Shown piece after piece: positions 7,401 to 15,681 of a DNA stretch of 27,352 nucleotides. This DNA is from CAYUCE01 sp964443275 (lineage in GTDB: Bacteria > Bipolaricaulota > Bipolaricaulia > CAYUCE01). Within the stretch, counting starts at the first letter, position 1. Each line of letters opens with the position of its first letter. Both the position numbers and the translations under genes were made by a program. The notes beneath the pieces are model-generated. The model was not told the DNA's origin, searched no databases, and saw only the letters and a program-made list of their open reading frames with translations. The DNA is taken from assembly GCA_964443275.1 (NCBI GenBank), contig CAYUCE010000023.1, positions 1 to 27,352 on the forward strand, in the 5' to 3' direction.

Positions 7401-10400
7401 TCAAAAAGTAGTGGTTATCTTTAATTCAGCGATGAGGCTTTGATAGTTATCGCTGGGATCATTGCCCATACCAAAAAGGTAACCTCCAGTGAAAGAACCA
7501 TCCCAATCTTTGGCCAGTTCAGAACTTAAGGTTTGAGTCAGCTCCACTTCCAACTCTTTTCTGGTTTCCGAGCTGATGGTTCCCGTAAGGTAGCTTCCTT
7601 TTAACCTGGTTTGGGCGGAAAAGAGATCCGATATAGCCCAATTTAGGGTATCGGCAAGGGAGTAGGTATTAGCATTCTCCTGATAGCTATTTTCAACCTT
7701 CCAGGAAATCGAAAAATCATTTTTTATGAAGTCGCTTAAGTCCCATCCTAGAGAGAATTTGGTCAGGATTTGGCTAGATTCTCTCCTTCCGTACCAAGGG
7801 TGGGCGAGAATATCGTTTGTTATCCTTAAAGTCAGTTGAGGTGAAAGTTCGCCATAACCTGTCCAATTTATCGTCCCCTGGGCTTGGTCAGTAATTTCCA
7901 CCCTTTCACTTAAACGGTCATATTGGAAATCTCGTTTAAGGTTTAGGCTAAAATTTAGGTCATCTAACTGGATAGGACAGTTTATTTGCCCGGTGAGCTT
8001 AAGATCCTCCCAGTCAAAGCCGAAGGCCCCTTTTCCCGAAGTACCTTGGCCATTCAGTTTTACCTGCGGGCGTACTTGCAGGTGAGCGATTTCGAAAGTC
8101 TCGTAATTTAAGCTAATTTCAGCCTTATCATCATTTCTTAAATTATAAATTTCGCCCGCTTCCCACCGCACTTGATGGTTGAATTTAGTAGCCACCTTGT
8201 AGTGGGAAAAATTTCTTTTCCAGTTAAGAGATAGATCAAGGTTTTTTTGCCCGAATTTATCTTCGCGGTCACCACGCCGTCTGATCTGTAGGGGATCTAC
8301 GTAGCTTGCAGAAATTGCCAAATTATCAGTCGGTTTTATGGTCAGTTGAGCCTGCAGCTTGCTTTTCTTACTCCATGAAAGCTCCTGGTGAAGGTCTTTT
8401 AAAAAATTATCTTTGTAAGATAAAGAGATATGAATCAAATCGGCAAAAAGAGTTTCCGTAATTGAGCCGGAAAAATCTAACATTAGCTGGTCAAATCCAT
8501 CTTCCTTTTGATCATCCCTTCTCTCGATGGTAGCTTCGCTTTCTATTGTCGGCCCTGCTTTCCAACTGAAATTTAAAGAATCTGCTACGATGAGAGTTTG
8601 GGGATCCGATGATTTGGCCGATAAATTAGTGGTTTTATTAGAATGCTTACCGGATAGAGTGATTTTTGGAGCCAGCAAATAATCACCACTTATAACCCAT
8701 CTTAGATAATCCTCTCTTTCGCTTTTCCCAATTGCTGTAAACTGAGGTGAAATGCTTTCCAGGGTTTCTTTCAAAGTGAGCCGATCCCACTTTTGAGTGA
8801 GGGTCAAACTGGCCAGGACACCGCGATCGATATGACCTTCGACCGGTAGGTCTTTAAATCTATATAGATCTTTTCCACGAATATTGGTACTCTCTTCTGT
8901 GTACCTAGTAAGTTGGTCAATCTCTTTACTCATACTCCAGATAGATAGGTGATAATTACTGTCACTCTCTATACCGCGGGGACCAATCCAGAATTTCTCA
9001 TCGTTGGCCAAGGCAGTTATGGTCCAATCTTCTATAAACGGATCGTTTTCACCCAATAGATAAGCTCCGTTTGAGGTCCCGTACAGAAGATATTTTTTCG
9101 ATTTTGATAAGGAATTTACTTCCAATCCCTCTATTATCCAGCTTCCTAAGCCCATCCTGTTTAGCTCGAAAATTCCCTCACCTGTTGCTGCATAGATACT
9201 ATTCCCACTTGATTTTAAGTCGTTAATCTTAACCCCCTTTAGCTGAGGGACAGTTTGGAAGGAATCTTCAGAATACTTATAGATCATCAACCCGCTGTCC
9301 GTCCCCACAAATAGCGATCCGCTAAGCCCCACAAGTTCCGTTATCTGATTATCAATTAGCTCCGGATAGAGGTTTTTTTGATAAACAACCCAGTTGGAGG
9401 GATTATCCATTTTATTAAGGGGCACCTTAGCTAGTCCCTCTTCTGTTCCTAACCAGAGGGTACCATTATCAATATAGGCTGCAAAGACGGCATTAGCAGG
9501 AAGTCCATCGTCTTCATAAAATCTCTCCCATCTTTCCACCTGAGAAAGCGACTGGATTAATGTCTCTCCTTCCTTCCAATCAAGGGTGGAAACTCCCGAT
9601 TCGGTAGCAAATACGATAGTTGAAGAATCGGCCAATTTGGCCATGTCGCAGACAGATCTTCCAGCTAGGCCGTCTCCGGTACTGAAACTGCTCCAATTTG
9701 TTCCATCAAAGACAGTGATGCCATTTTGATGACCGAATATAACATAAGTCATATTTTTCCTCTCCACTAGCAAAATAGCATTTATTTGATTCACCTGATT
9801 TTCTTTCTCATTATCGTCAAAAGGGAAAAGGTTGTGGTTATAGCCCAATTGTAGATCCCCTTTAAGCCATCCCCAATCCAGCTTCCCTTCCAGCCCCAGG
9901 ATGAAGTGGTCATTGGGCATGGTGTGTAAGCGAGATCTTTCTTCAGCCGGTGCCGTTTGGTCCCAGGCTTTAAGTAATTGCAGATCAAAATTTAGCCCAT
10001 CAAAGGGTCGGTAGCTTAGGGTGGACCCGGCGAAATTCCTTTTATATTCAGCATACCCCCCCAACCCACCTCGGGCAACTTCGTAGTCGACTCGTACTAC
10101 ATCGTCGCTTCCCACCTCTATAAACATGATTAAAGTGCCGGTTTCGTAATCTATTGAATAATCCTGCCCTTCTGTGAGCCTTTCTCCGTTTATAAATACC
10201 TTCTCACTTCCCTTGACGATAGATAGCCCCAGCATGTAAACATTCTGGGTTATTTGATAGTCATAAGTTACCTTTATTTGGTTAGTTTCAAGCTTATCGA
10301 AGAAGGGGGGTGGAAAGAGAAATTCTACTATTCCCACTTCCGGAAACAATTGATAATCGTAACCTTCGAATTCCGGCTCGTCTATTGGTTTAAACTCCCC

Positions 10401-11585
10401 ATTAGTTTTGATTTCCACAGATAGTGAATAGAGTTCGATCTTTTTATGACCCAAGTAGTAGAATCTTTCCCTTTCATATTCTGTGATAGGATAGGTATCA
10501 TCTCCGATTATGAGAGGTACATAATCGGCCAGAGAATTTAAAAACTTCTTCTCATAATCCGTACCCTGGTTAAAGGGATATTTTTTCTTATCCTCGTCCT
10601 CCAATTCGTTTTGCCTATTGTACTCGCTTATGTAGTCCTGTATGGCCCCTCTAAGCAGGGATTTAATCTCCCTTTTCAAGACTAGGTACTGATTATTCCC
10701 TTCAGTAATGACCTGGTAGGTGCTTTCTGTAACTTCCTTTTCGTTTTCTTGATTTATGATCCCGCTGAGATAACCCAATTCGTAGGAAGCTAAAAATTCC
10801 TTTAAACCCTCACTTTTAAATTTAAGTTTGACTTCGGTGAACCCTTCTACATAAGCTTCCTTTAGTTCGTAAAACTCTAACCCCCGTATACTGGTAAGAT
10901 AAGGTTCCTCTACCCAGGGCCTATCCGGGTCAAAAAGGGAGTAGATAACTTCATCGGATGCAGTGTTTCCCCGGAAAGTTTTGGTGGCCGATATGCCTTC
11001 AACTCGGGATATCATCCCGGTTAGGGTTAAGTTCTCACTCAGCTTCCCTTCTGCTTTAATTCCCATCATTTTCTTGTTGTAAACAGCAAAGGTAGTCTTC
11101 TCTCCCACCGTAAACTTACCGAACATTCCGGAAAAATTTTGGGAATCAAAATTTATGGCTAAAGTTTGTAAATTGTCACTCTTTTGGTTATCAAGTTCTG
11201 CAGAAATAGAAAGCTTCCCCGCCACCGGCCAATCTATGGGTACCCCGCCCTCTACCGCAACTTCCAAAGGCATCTGTATGGTAAGATTGTGTGAATAACC
11301 TTTTTGGGAGAGCCCGCGTGAATCCCCCAAACCGTATCGCAAGATCCAGGACTGACTGCCGGAGAAATCAAGATCCAATGGGGAGGTGGCTTGTTCTGCT
11401 TGGGTCTGAGTATTTGGAGCAGCTGCCACCACCAAAGGAAGCATCAAAATCAGCAAACTAAGCACAAATAGGGCACAGCTACCAGCACTTGCTTTTGATG
11501 AAACACAGTATAGCTTCAAGCAATGCCCGGTGCATGTAAAGTAAGTGCTGGTCTGCTTTAGTTGATGAATGAAATTAGTCCTCAT
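7401..11585 (-). CDS. Large outer-membrane beta-barrel protein with inserted beta-propeller (SprA-like motif)
   Basis: This 1394-aa secreted protein is last in the protease/PorV-like gene set. I place the start at ATG 11585, 5 bases after the stop of the preceding gene; the open frame runs up to 11684, but that would overlap the conserved C-terminus of the neighbour. Residues 38-53 are hydrophobic and end in VVAAAP, a signal peptide. Residues ~60-600 are beta-rich and include FINGERLTEGQDYSIDYETG (464-483), a pattern I know from SprA-type and related surface proteins. Residues ~601-870 look like a beta-propeller with repeated 'GTEEGLAKV / GTDSGLMIY / GTSNGAYLL' blades. The last ~470 residues alternate polar and hydrophobic strands and end in TTTF, as outer-membrane barrels do. 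A 72-base in-frame palindrome encodes residues 12-35. The exact family is not certain. Confidence 0.75.
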   Translation of the reverse strand: MRTNFIHQLKQTSTYFTCTGHCLKLYCVSSKASAGSCALFVLSLLILMLPLVVAAAPNTQTQAEQATSPLDLDFSGSQSWILRYGLGDSRGLSQKGYSHNLTIQMPLEVAVEGGVPIDWPVAGKLSISAELDNQKSDNLQTLAINFDSQNFSGMFGKFTVGEKTTFAVYNKKMMGIKAEGKLSENLTLTGMISRVEGISATKTFRGNTASDEVIYSLFDPDRPWVEEPYLTSIRGLEFYELKEAYVEGFTEVKLKFKSEGLKEFLASYELGYLSGIINQENEKEVTESTYQVITEGNNQYLVLKREIKSLLRGAIQDYISEYNRQNELEDEDKKKYPFNQGTDYEKKFLNSLADYVPLIIGDDTYPITEYERERFYYLGHKKIELYSLSVEIKTNGEFKPIDEPEFEGYDYQLFPEVGIVEFLFPPPFFDKLETNQIKVTYDYQITQNVYMLGLSIVKGSEKVFINGERLTEGQDYSIDYETGTLIMFIEVGSDDVVRVDYEVARGGLGGYAEYKRNFAGSTLSYRPFDGLNFDLQLLKAWDQTAPAEERSRLHTMPNDHFILGLEGKLDWGWLKGDLQLGYNHNLFPFDDNEKENQVNQINAILLVERKNMTYVIFGHQNGITVFDGTNWSSFSTGDGLAGRSVCDMAKLADSSTIVFATESGVSTLDWKEGETLIQSLSQVERWERFYEDDGLPANAVFAAYIDNGTLWLGTEEGLAKVPLNKMDNPSNWVVYQKNLYPELIDNQITELVGLSGSLFVGTDSGLMIYKYSEDSFQTVPQLKGVKINDLKSSGNSIYAATGEGIFELNRMGLGSWIIEGLEVNSLSKSKKYLLYGTSNGAYLLGENDPFIEDWTITALANDEKFWIGPRGIESDSNYHLSIWSMSKEIDQLTRYTEESTNIRGKDLYRFKDLPVEGHIDRGVLASLTLTQKWDRLTLKETLESISPQFTAIGKSEREDYLRWVISGDYLLAPKITLSGKHSNKTTNLSAKSSDPQTLIVADSLNFSWKAGPTIESEATIERRDDQKEDGFDQLMLDFSGSITETLFADLIHISLSYKDNFLKDLHQELSWSKKSKLQAQLTIKPTDNLAISASYVDPLQIRRRGDREDKFGQKNLDLSLNWKRNFSHYKVATKFNHQVRWEAGEIYNLRNDDKAEISLNYETFEIAHLQVRPQVKLNGQGTSGKGAFGFDWEDLKLTGQINCPIQLDDLNFSLNLKRDFQYDRLSERVEITDQAQGTINWTGYGELSPQLTLRITNDILAHPWYGRRESSQILTKFSLGWDLSDFIKNDFSISWKVENSYQENANTYSLADTLNWAISDLFSAQTRLKGSYLTGTISSETRKELEVELTQTLSSELAKDWDGSFTGGYLFGMGNDPSDNYQSLIAELKITTTF
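11481..11552 (-). repeat. In-frame palindromic element within the barrel gene
   Basis: A perfect 10-base inverted repeat ACCAGCACTT / AAGTGCTGGT bounds 72 bases, exactly 24 codons starting and ending on codon borders (residues 12-35). It sits between the short basic n-region MRTNFIHQLKQ and the hydrophobic core of the signal peptide. It has no sequence match to the STTLLR-type elements of the neighbouring genes. Confidence 0.7.
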
Positions 11586-11590
11586 TAAGC

Positions 11591-12574
11591 CTAGAACCTC
11601 AAGGTTGCTGATATGCGTATGTTTCTCGGTAATTTCGAGTAATGGGTAGTATAAGCCCAATCGATTCGGATACCGGCTAACCAAATGCTTGTTCCCATAG
11701 AAATTCCCTGGTTGTCTAATCCGGCTCTAACTCCCAGTCCATTGGCCCACAATTCCACTCCCATGCGAGCTGCCAGGTCGTTATCAAGCAGGTTATCCAA
11801 ATCGCATAATATATTCAAGGTAACATCGGGTACAAGCTCCAAACTTGTGGAGGCTCCAATCCTAAGATGAGGATCCCAGCTTTCCGAATGTCCATTGTTA
11901 AAGTCAATTTTGCTTTTCAGTACATTTTCAAACAATATCCCCAGACGAAAGTCCTTGATCAATTTCCCACCCATCAAATCTTTGATTCTTATCATGGCTG
12001 CTGGGTCCACCGTCCATCCAAACCCATATTCACCTATTGGTTCGGTTATCTTCACTTGGTAAAATTTAACCCTTGTACCTACCGCTATTTTCCCATCCAG
12101 AGAAGTCCCCAAGGATCCAATACCAGCTTGGGATAGGTAGCGGAAACTCTCCCCCTCACCTGTCCCAAACTGATCAGTGATCTCAATCCTTCCGGAGTCC
12201 AATTGCAGCAGATTAAGCCCCAGAAAGCGCCCGGCTACCCCGATTGCCCCGAAACTAAAGGTCTCAAATTGGCGGCTGAAAAGAGAAGTTACTCCTGCTT
12301 CTTCAAGAAAGGCCAAAGCAGCCGGATTATAAAAGGCGGCGTTTTCATCATCAGCTAGCCCAGTAAACGCACCTCCCATTCCTAAAGGACGTGCTCCCAT
12401 TCCAATCTCCAAAATTGAGGCCACATTGGTAAAAATTACCTCCTCCTGACCATACGTTGGCCCCCCGCTTACTAAAACCAACATAAGTATCGCTACAGTT
12501 ACACCTGTCCAAAGTTTAGATTTCATCTTCTTCGCTTCTACGAAGCTACGAAGTAGCGTAGTAGAGTTTTTCAT
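11591..12574 (-). CDS. PorV/PorQ-like outer-membrane beta-barrel protein
   Basis: This 327-aa protein has a signal peptide, with a hydrophobic core around residues 22-38 following KKMKSKLW. It then carries the family hallmark MGARPLGMGGAFTGLADDEN followed by AAFYNPAAL, seen in the PorV/PorQ (UPF0164-type) barrels of the FCB group and relatives. It ends in SATLRF with a terminal Phe expected for BAM-inserted barrels. PorV in type IX secretion carries cargo from the translocon to the attachment machinery. It lies 19 bases after the protease gene with AGGAGG before the ATG. Residues 3-16 are encoded by a 42-base palindromic element. An internal ATG at residue 17 (MKSKLWTGVTVAILMLVLV) would give an ordinary signal peptide and is probably the ancestral N-terminus. 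Confidence 0.85.
   Translation of the reverse strand: MKNSTTLLRSFVEAKKMKSKLWTGVTVAILMLVLVSGGPTYGQEEVIFTNVASILEIGMGARPLGMGGAFTGLADDENAAFYNPAALAFLEEAGVTSLFSRQFETFSFGAIGVAGRFLGLNLLQLDSGRIEITDQFGTGEGESFRYLSQAGIGSLGTSLDGKIAVGTRVKFYQVKITEPIGEYGFGWTVDPAAMIRIKDLMGGKLIKDFRLGILFENVLKSKIDFNNGHSESWDPHLRIGASTSLELVPDVTLNILCDLDNLLDNDLAARMGVELWANGLGVRAGLDNQGISMGTSIWLAGIRIDWAYTTHYSKLPRNIRISATLRF
12527..12568 (-). repeat. Coding palindromic element, short form (copy A)
   Basis: These 42 bases encode NSTTLLRSFVEAKK right after the first two codons of the PorV-like gene. It is flanked on both sides by ATGAAA (12569-12574 and 12521-12526), as if a 6-base target had been duplicated on insertion. It matches copy D closely but lacks its middle 27 bases. 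Confidence 0.8.
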
Positions 12575-12593
12575 ACGTCCTCCTCTTCGTTTA

Positions 12594-15293
12594 TCATCGT
12601 CGAATGACTAACCTATGTATTCTGGACTTACCTTTATCGGTGATTAGCATAAAAATGTACAGTCCATTAGCTAAATTTTCACCATTTTCGCTCTTTAAAT
12701 CCCACTGGTATCTATTTTTGCCGGGATCTAATTCATGAGAAAAAACTTGTTTTCCTACCACATTGAAGACCACCAACCGGGCACTGTTACTAGCCGGAGG
12801 CAAATCGTAATAGAAGAAAGCGCTGGTTTCAGCCGGGTTTGGACCTACCTTAACTGCCGGCTTGCTTTGTGAGGTGAGCTCCTCCAGCCCTATGGTATTA
12901 AATCCCCTAGATGCATTAATTTTCCCGGTTCCCCACCTGTTATTAGGGGTAGTGCCGGTGAACTTATCGCTTTTAGCTGTATAAGCGAGCCTTTCCTTTA
13001 TTTCCCCTAGGGTAAGATGGGGGTCGGCTTCCAGCATAAGTGCACACAGGCCGCTGACATGCGGTGCAGCTTGGGAAGTACCCTGCAATACTGCATGCAC
13101 TCGATCCGGCAATACCAGCTCAGCTACGGTCGATAAATCCGAGCCAGAAGCCAGGCTGGATGCGATTGCCGATCCAGGGGCAGCTATATCCGGTTTCTCC
13201 CGCCCATCTCTAGTAGGCCCGTAGGAAGAGAAAGGAGCTATCTCCCCTATCTGACTGGCCTGTGTGAAATGATGGGGGCTTCCATCACTTCCCTCCCATT
13301 CATACTTAGTTGTAAAAGCTCCCACCGTAATTATCTTATAGACATTGCCCGGCTCGGATATAGTCATTTTCGAATCCCCGGTGGGAAACTGGCCCATTGA
13401 GGAAAGCGCTACCCACCCGTCCAGGCGCCCCCCACCGCCGTTATCCTTGATGGTAATAGTCCAAGGTTCATGGTCAGTCAACTGATCTAACTTTACCAAA
13501 ATCTCTTTATCATTATTGTTGGGATTAGGCCCACCGGAGGCGTTGTCAACAATAACCTTCCCATCCGGGGTAGACAGATAGGCATAGTTACCGCTGGGTG
13601 CTCGAACCGATCTAACCGGGCCATTTACTCCCGGACTTTTTAAAGTAATCTCGAAGCTAGAGGTACCGGGATACCAAAAGTCCAGGTAAGCCGATGACTC
13701 ATGGGGAATAAAAGCAAAAGATACCGAACCGGAGTGGAGCACGTCGCCTATATGAATTTTATCATTGCCGCCGTTGCCAGCTGAAGTTACTATAGCTCCC
13801 GCTTTACCCTCAAGTGCTTGATCAATCGCTTGCTCAAACAGGCTGGTCCCATCATGGGGCCCCAGATGTCCTCCTAGGGACAGGTTTACTACCGCAGGTT
13901 TGCCTAATTTGGCGCTTTTCTCCAGAATATAATTAATACCATCTATTACCTCGGTGGAATAAAAGGTTGATTTCACAGCTATTATATCCGCTTGTGGGGC
14001 CATGCCAGTTAGATCAAGACCGGAAGAGGACCCGTCACTGACAGCTATTCCCGCCACATGTGTGCCGTGGCCACTAGTATCTTTTTCTCTAACTAAGCCG
14101 CTACCAGGACCATCACCACTTTTTATATCAGATTCAATCTGGTCATTTGTATACTCCGTTCCGTAATGAAAATTGGAAGGTGGAGAACCAAAGTCATCCG
14201 TTTGATCCCAAATAAACTCAAGTTTAGAAGATTCTTCAAAACCATCCCCATTTGAATCCTCTCTAAAATCTGGGTGCTGCCAATCGATCCCCGTATCCAC
14301 CACACCTATTGTTATCCCTGACCCCAAAACGGTTGGAGCCACGTTATGTAAAAGGTCAGCCCCCACTGCAGGAATGCTTTTGTCTAACTCCGGTGCTAAT
14401 CGATATGCTGCCTCTATATAGGCCACGTTCTCTCTTTCCGCAATTTGGAGCAGTTCATCTAAGGTGACCTTAGCGGTCACTATGTCCCCCGCTACAGTAA
14501 CTATATCTAAACCGGAACCCCTCAGGTCAGCTCCCCCATTTTTAGTTTGTATGAACACTCCCACCTGGTTGGGATTAAGCTTCTGGCTGATAGGAGTTGA
14601 TAAGCCGCCGGTAGCCCAACCTAGCTCGCTGACAGAAAAAGAGGGCTTGGACACAAGTATTCCGTCTGCATATAGTGCAACTAAATCTGAAAATCCGGCT
14701 ATATCAACTCTATCTTCGGAGGGACGCTTTGTTTTTCGGCTCTTCTTCGCTTCCACAATCTCTTCTACGCTTCTGCGAAGCAGAGAGTTACGAAGTAGCG
14801 TAGTAGAGTTCTCCGCCAACATCATCTTAAGTAAAGGACCTAGCTTGCTGACGGTCTGTTCACTTGCCAAATCGGATAAGCCCTCAGATGGAGATTTGTA
14901 ACCGATCGAATCGGGCCACCTATTATCTATGGATAAAAACAAATCCTCATTAAATAGTTTCCACCCACAAAGACTTTCTAAAAAGGATACTCCGGCTATC
15001 TGAGAGATGGGTTTTAATTGGAGAGAAACTTCAGTTGGTAGATATCCCCCCTTTAATCGGCTTAGTGAGATATCCATTTCTAAGGGGCTCTTCTCAACTT
15101 CTACGAAACCATGAAGTAGCGTAGTAGAGAGGTCCTTATCGGCTGCAAAGCAGGCTGCTGAAATGACAACCACAAATACCATTGCCAGCAAGATTATATG
15201 TTTAACCGAAAACCTTCTCTTCTTCGTTCCTACTATCCCTTCTACGCTTCTGCGAAGCTTGCGAAGTAGCATGGTAGAGAAATTATTATCCAT
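12594..15293 (-). CDS. Secreted subtilisin-family (S8) serine protease with C-terminal sorting-type domain
   Basis: This is an 899-aa extracellular endopeptidase precursor. The signal peptide core lies at about 32-50 (ILLAMVFVVVISAACFA), after an unusually long N-terminus. An I9-like prodomain lies at about 243-303, ending in VAYIEAAYRLAPE. The catalytic domain has Asp333 (VVDTGID), His409 (SGHGTHVAG), oxyanion Asn507 (SAGNGG) and Ser740 (GTSQAAPHVSG); a beta-rich insert lies at about 510-640. Residues ~812-899 (VGPNPAETSAFFYYDL ... GLYIFMLITDKGKSRIHRLVI) look like a FlgD-Ig/T9SS type A sorting domain. Three palindromic coding elements lie at residues 5-25, 55-68 and 162-184. The gene overlaps the upstream propeptide-like gene by 8 bases, with AAAGAGG before the ATG, and is followed 19 bases later by the PorV-like gene. 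Confidence 0.94.
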   Translation of the reverse strand: MDNNFSTMLLRKLRRSVEGIVGTKKRRFSVKHIILLAMVFVVVISAACFAADKDLSTTLLHGFVEVEKSPLEMDISLSRLKGGYLPTEVSLQLKPISQIAGVSFLESLCGWKLFNEDLFLSIDNRWPDSIGYKSPSEGLSDLASEQTVSKLGPLLKMMLAENSTTLLRNSLLRRSVEEIVEAKKSRKTKRPSEDRVDIAGFSDLVALYADGILVSKPSFSVSELGWATGGLSTPISQKLNPNQVGVFIQTKNGGADLRGSGLDIVTVAGDIVTAKVTLDELLQIAERENVAYIEAAYRLAPELDKSIPAVGADLLHNVAPTVLGSGITIGVVDTGIDWQHPDFREDSNGDGFEESSKLEFIWDQTDDFGSPPSNFHYGTEYTNDQIESDIKSGDGPGSGLVREKDTSGHGTHVAGIAVSDGSSSGLDLTGMAPQADIIAVKSTFYSTEVIDGINYILEKSAKLGKPAVVNLSLGGHLGPHDGTSLFEQAIDQALEGKAGAIVTSAGNGGNDKIHIGDVLHSGSVSFAFIPHESSAYLDFWYPGTSSFEITLKSPGVNGPVRSVRAPSGNYAYLSTPDGKVIVDNASGGPNPNNNDKEILVKLDQLTDHEPWTITIKDNGGGGRLDGWVALSSMGQFPTGDSKMTISEPGNVYKIITVGAFTTKYEWEGSDGSPHHFTQASQIGEIAPFSSYGPTRDGREKPDIAAPGSAIASSLASGSDLSTVAELVLPDRVHAVLQGTSQAAPHVSGLCALMLEADPHLTLGEIKERLAYTAKSDKFTGTTPNNRWGTGKINASRGFNTIGLEELTSQSKPAVKVGPNPAETSAFFYYDLPPASNSARLVVFNVVGKQVFSHELDPGKNRYQWDLKSENGENLANGLYIFMLITDKGKSRIHRLVIRR
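14742..14810 (-). repeat. Coding palindromic element, long form (copy D)
   Basis: These 69 bases encode residues 162-184 of the protease, from NSTTLLR to VEAKK. CTCTACTACGC near the left end pairs with GCGTAGAAGAG further in (10 of 11), and GCTTC-GCA-GAAGC forms a small inner hairpin. It lies between the signal-peptide region and the prodomain. Confidence 0.8.
15090..15131 (-). repeat. Coding palindromic element, short form (copy C)
   Basis: These 42 bases encode LSTTLLHGFVEVEK (residues 55-68 of the protease), directly after the likely signal-peptidase site (CFAADKD). It has the same length and layout as copy A with several substitutions, the most diverged of the short copies. Confidence 0.75.
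15219..15281 (-). repeat. Coding palindromic element, long form (copy B)
   Basis: These 63 bases encode FSTMLLRKLRRSVEGIVGTKK (residues 5-25) at the very start of the protease gene, lengthening the n-region before the signal-peptide core. It shares the inner GCTTCGCAGAAGCGTAGAAG with copy D and is six bases shorter. Confidence 0.8.
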
Positions 15294-15597
15294 TCTTTGG
15301 GCCTCTTTCCGGTTTTAAAGCTTGAGCCCTGTCGATATATTCGACTCCTTTTATTGCGGCTATGGTTGATATTTTGGACGCTGGGACGGAAGCGGCAACT
15401 AGCTTGGACATTTTCGAGGCGATTTTAACTCCTGGGATATCCTTTAGTTTGGTGATTACCTTTTTATCCCTAATTTTTATAAGGACCTTTAGTCCCCTAT
15501 TGGATGAGAGATTTGAGTCTTTTTTTAGCTCCATAATTTTTAAATTCAAAGCTGGAGATAACTTACTTTTGGCTTTCATGTTTTTCATGTGTATCAT
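15286..15597 (-). CDS. Small free-standing subtilisin-propeptide-like (I9-like) protein
   Basis: This 103-aa protein has no clear signal peptide. Residues 37-97 (KVLIKIRDKK ... AIKGVEYIDRAQALKPE) resemble the prodomain of the protease encoded immediately downstream. Both share an initial V-x-I strand, a G-[VL]-x-I turn, a VxAxV strand, an IA helix and the ending V-x-YI-[DE]-x-A-x-x-L-x-PE. Prodomains of this type fold their protease and inhibit it. A separate copy could act as a chaperone or inhibitor in trans, or be the true first half of a split precursor. Its stop overlaps the protease start by 8 bases. The start is uncertain: ATG 15597, 15588 or 15579, none with a Shine-Dalgarno. Confidence 0.65.
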   Translation of the reverse strand: MIHMKNMKAKSKLSPALNLKIMELKKDSNLSSNRGLKVLIKIRDKKVITKLKDIPGVKIASKMSKLVAASVPASKISTIAAIKGVEYIDRAQALKPERGPKNG

Positions 15598-15642
15598 AAA
15601 ACTAGCTAGTTAATCAAGCGAGATATTGTAACTTTCCGTCTA

Positions 15643-15671
15643 ATTGTAATTTCTTTAGGGTGAGTTTACAA
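15643..15671 (-). promoter_or_regulatory. Candidate promoter for the protease/PorV-like/barrel set
   Basis: On the minus strand TTGTAA (forward 15666-15671) and TACAAT (15643-15648) are 17 bases apart, pointing into the propeptide-like gene with a leader of about 40 bases. The -10 matches 5 of 6, the -35 only 4 of 6. It lies just outside the palindromic element. Confidence 0.45.
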
Positions 15672-15681
15672 AACCTAATTT

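Noticed and set aside
11586..11684. Upstream 33 codons of the barrel reading frame
   Set aside because: They overlap the conserved C-terminus of the PorV-like gene in another frame and have no signal-peptide character; ATG 11585 just after that stop is the better start.
14464..14901. 145-codon plus-strand frame opposite the protease gene
   Set aside because: It is antisense to a complete protease with an intact catalytic triad and has no start signal; it stays open because of codon use on the other strand.
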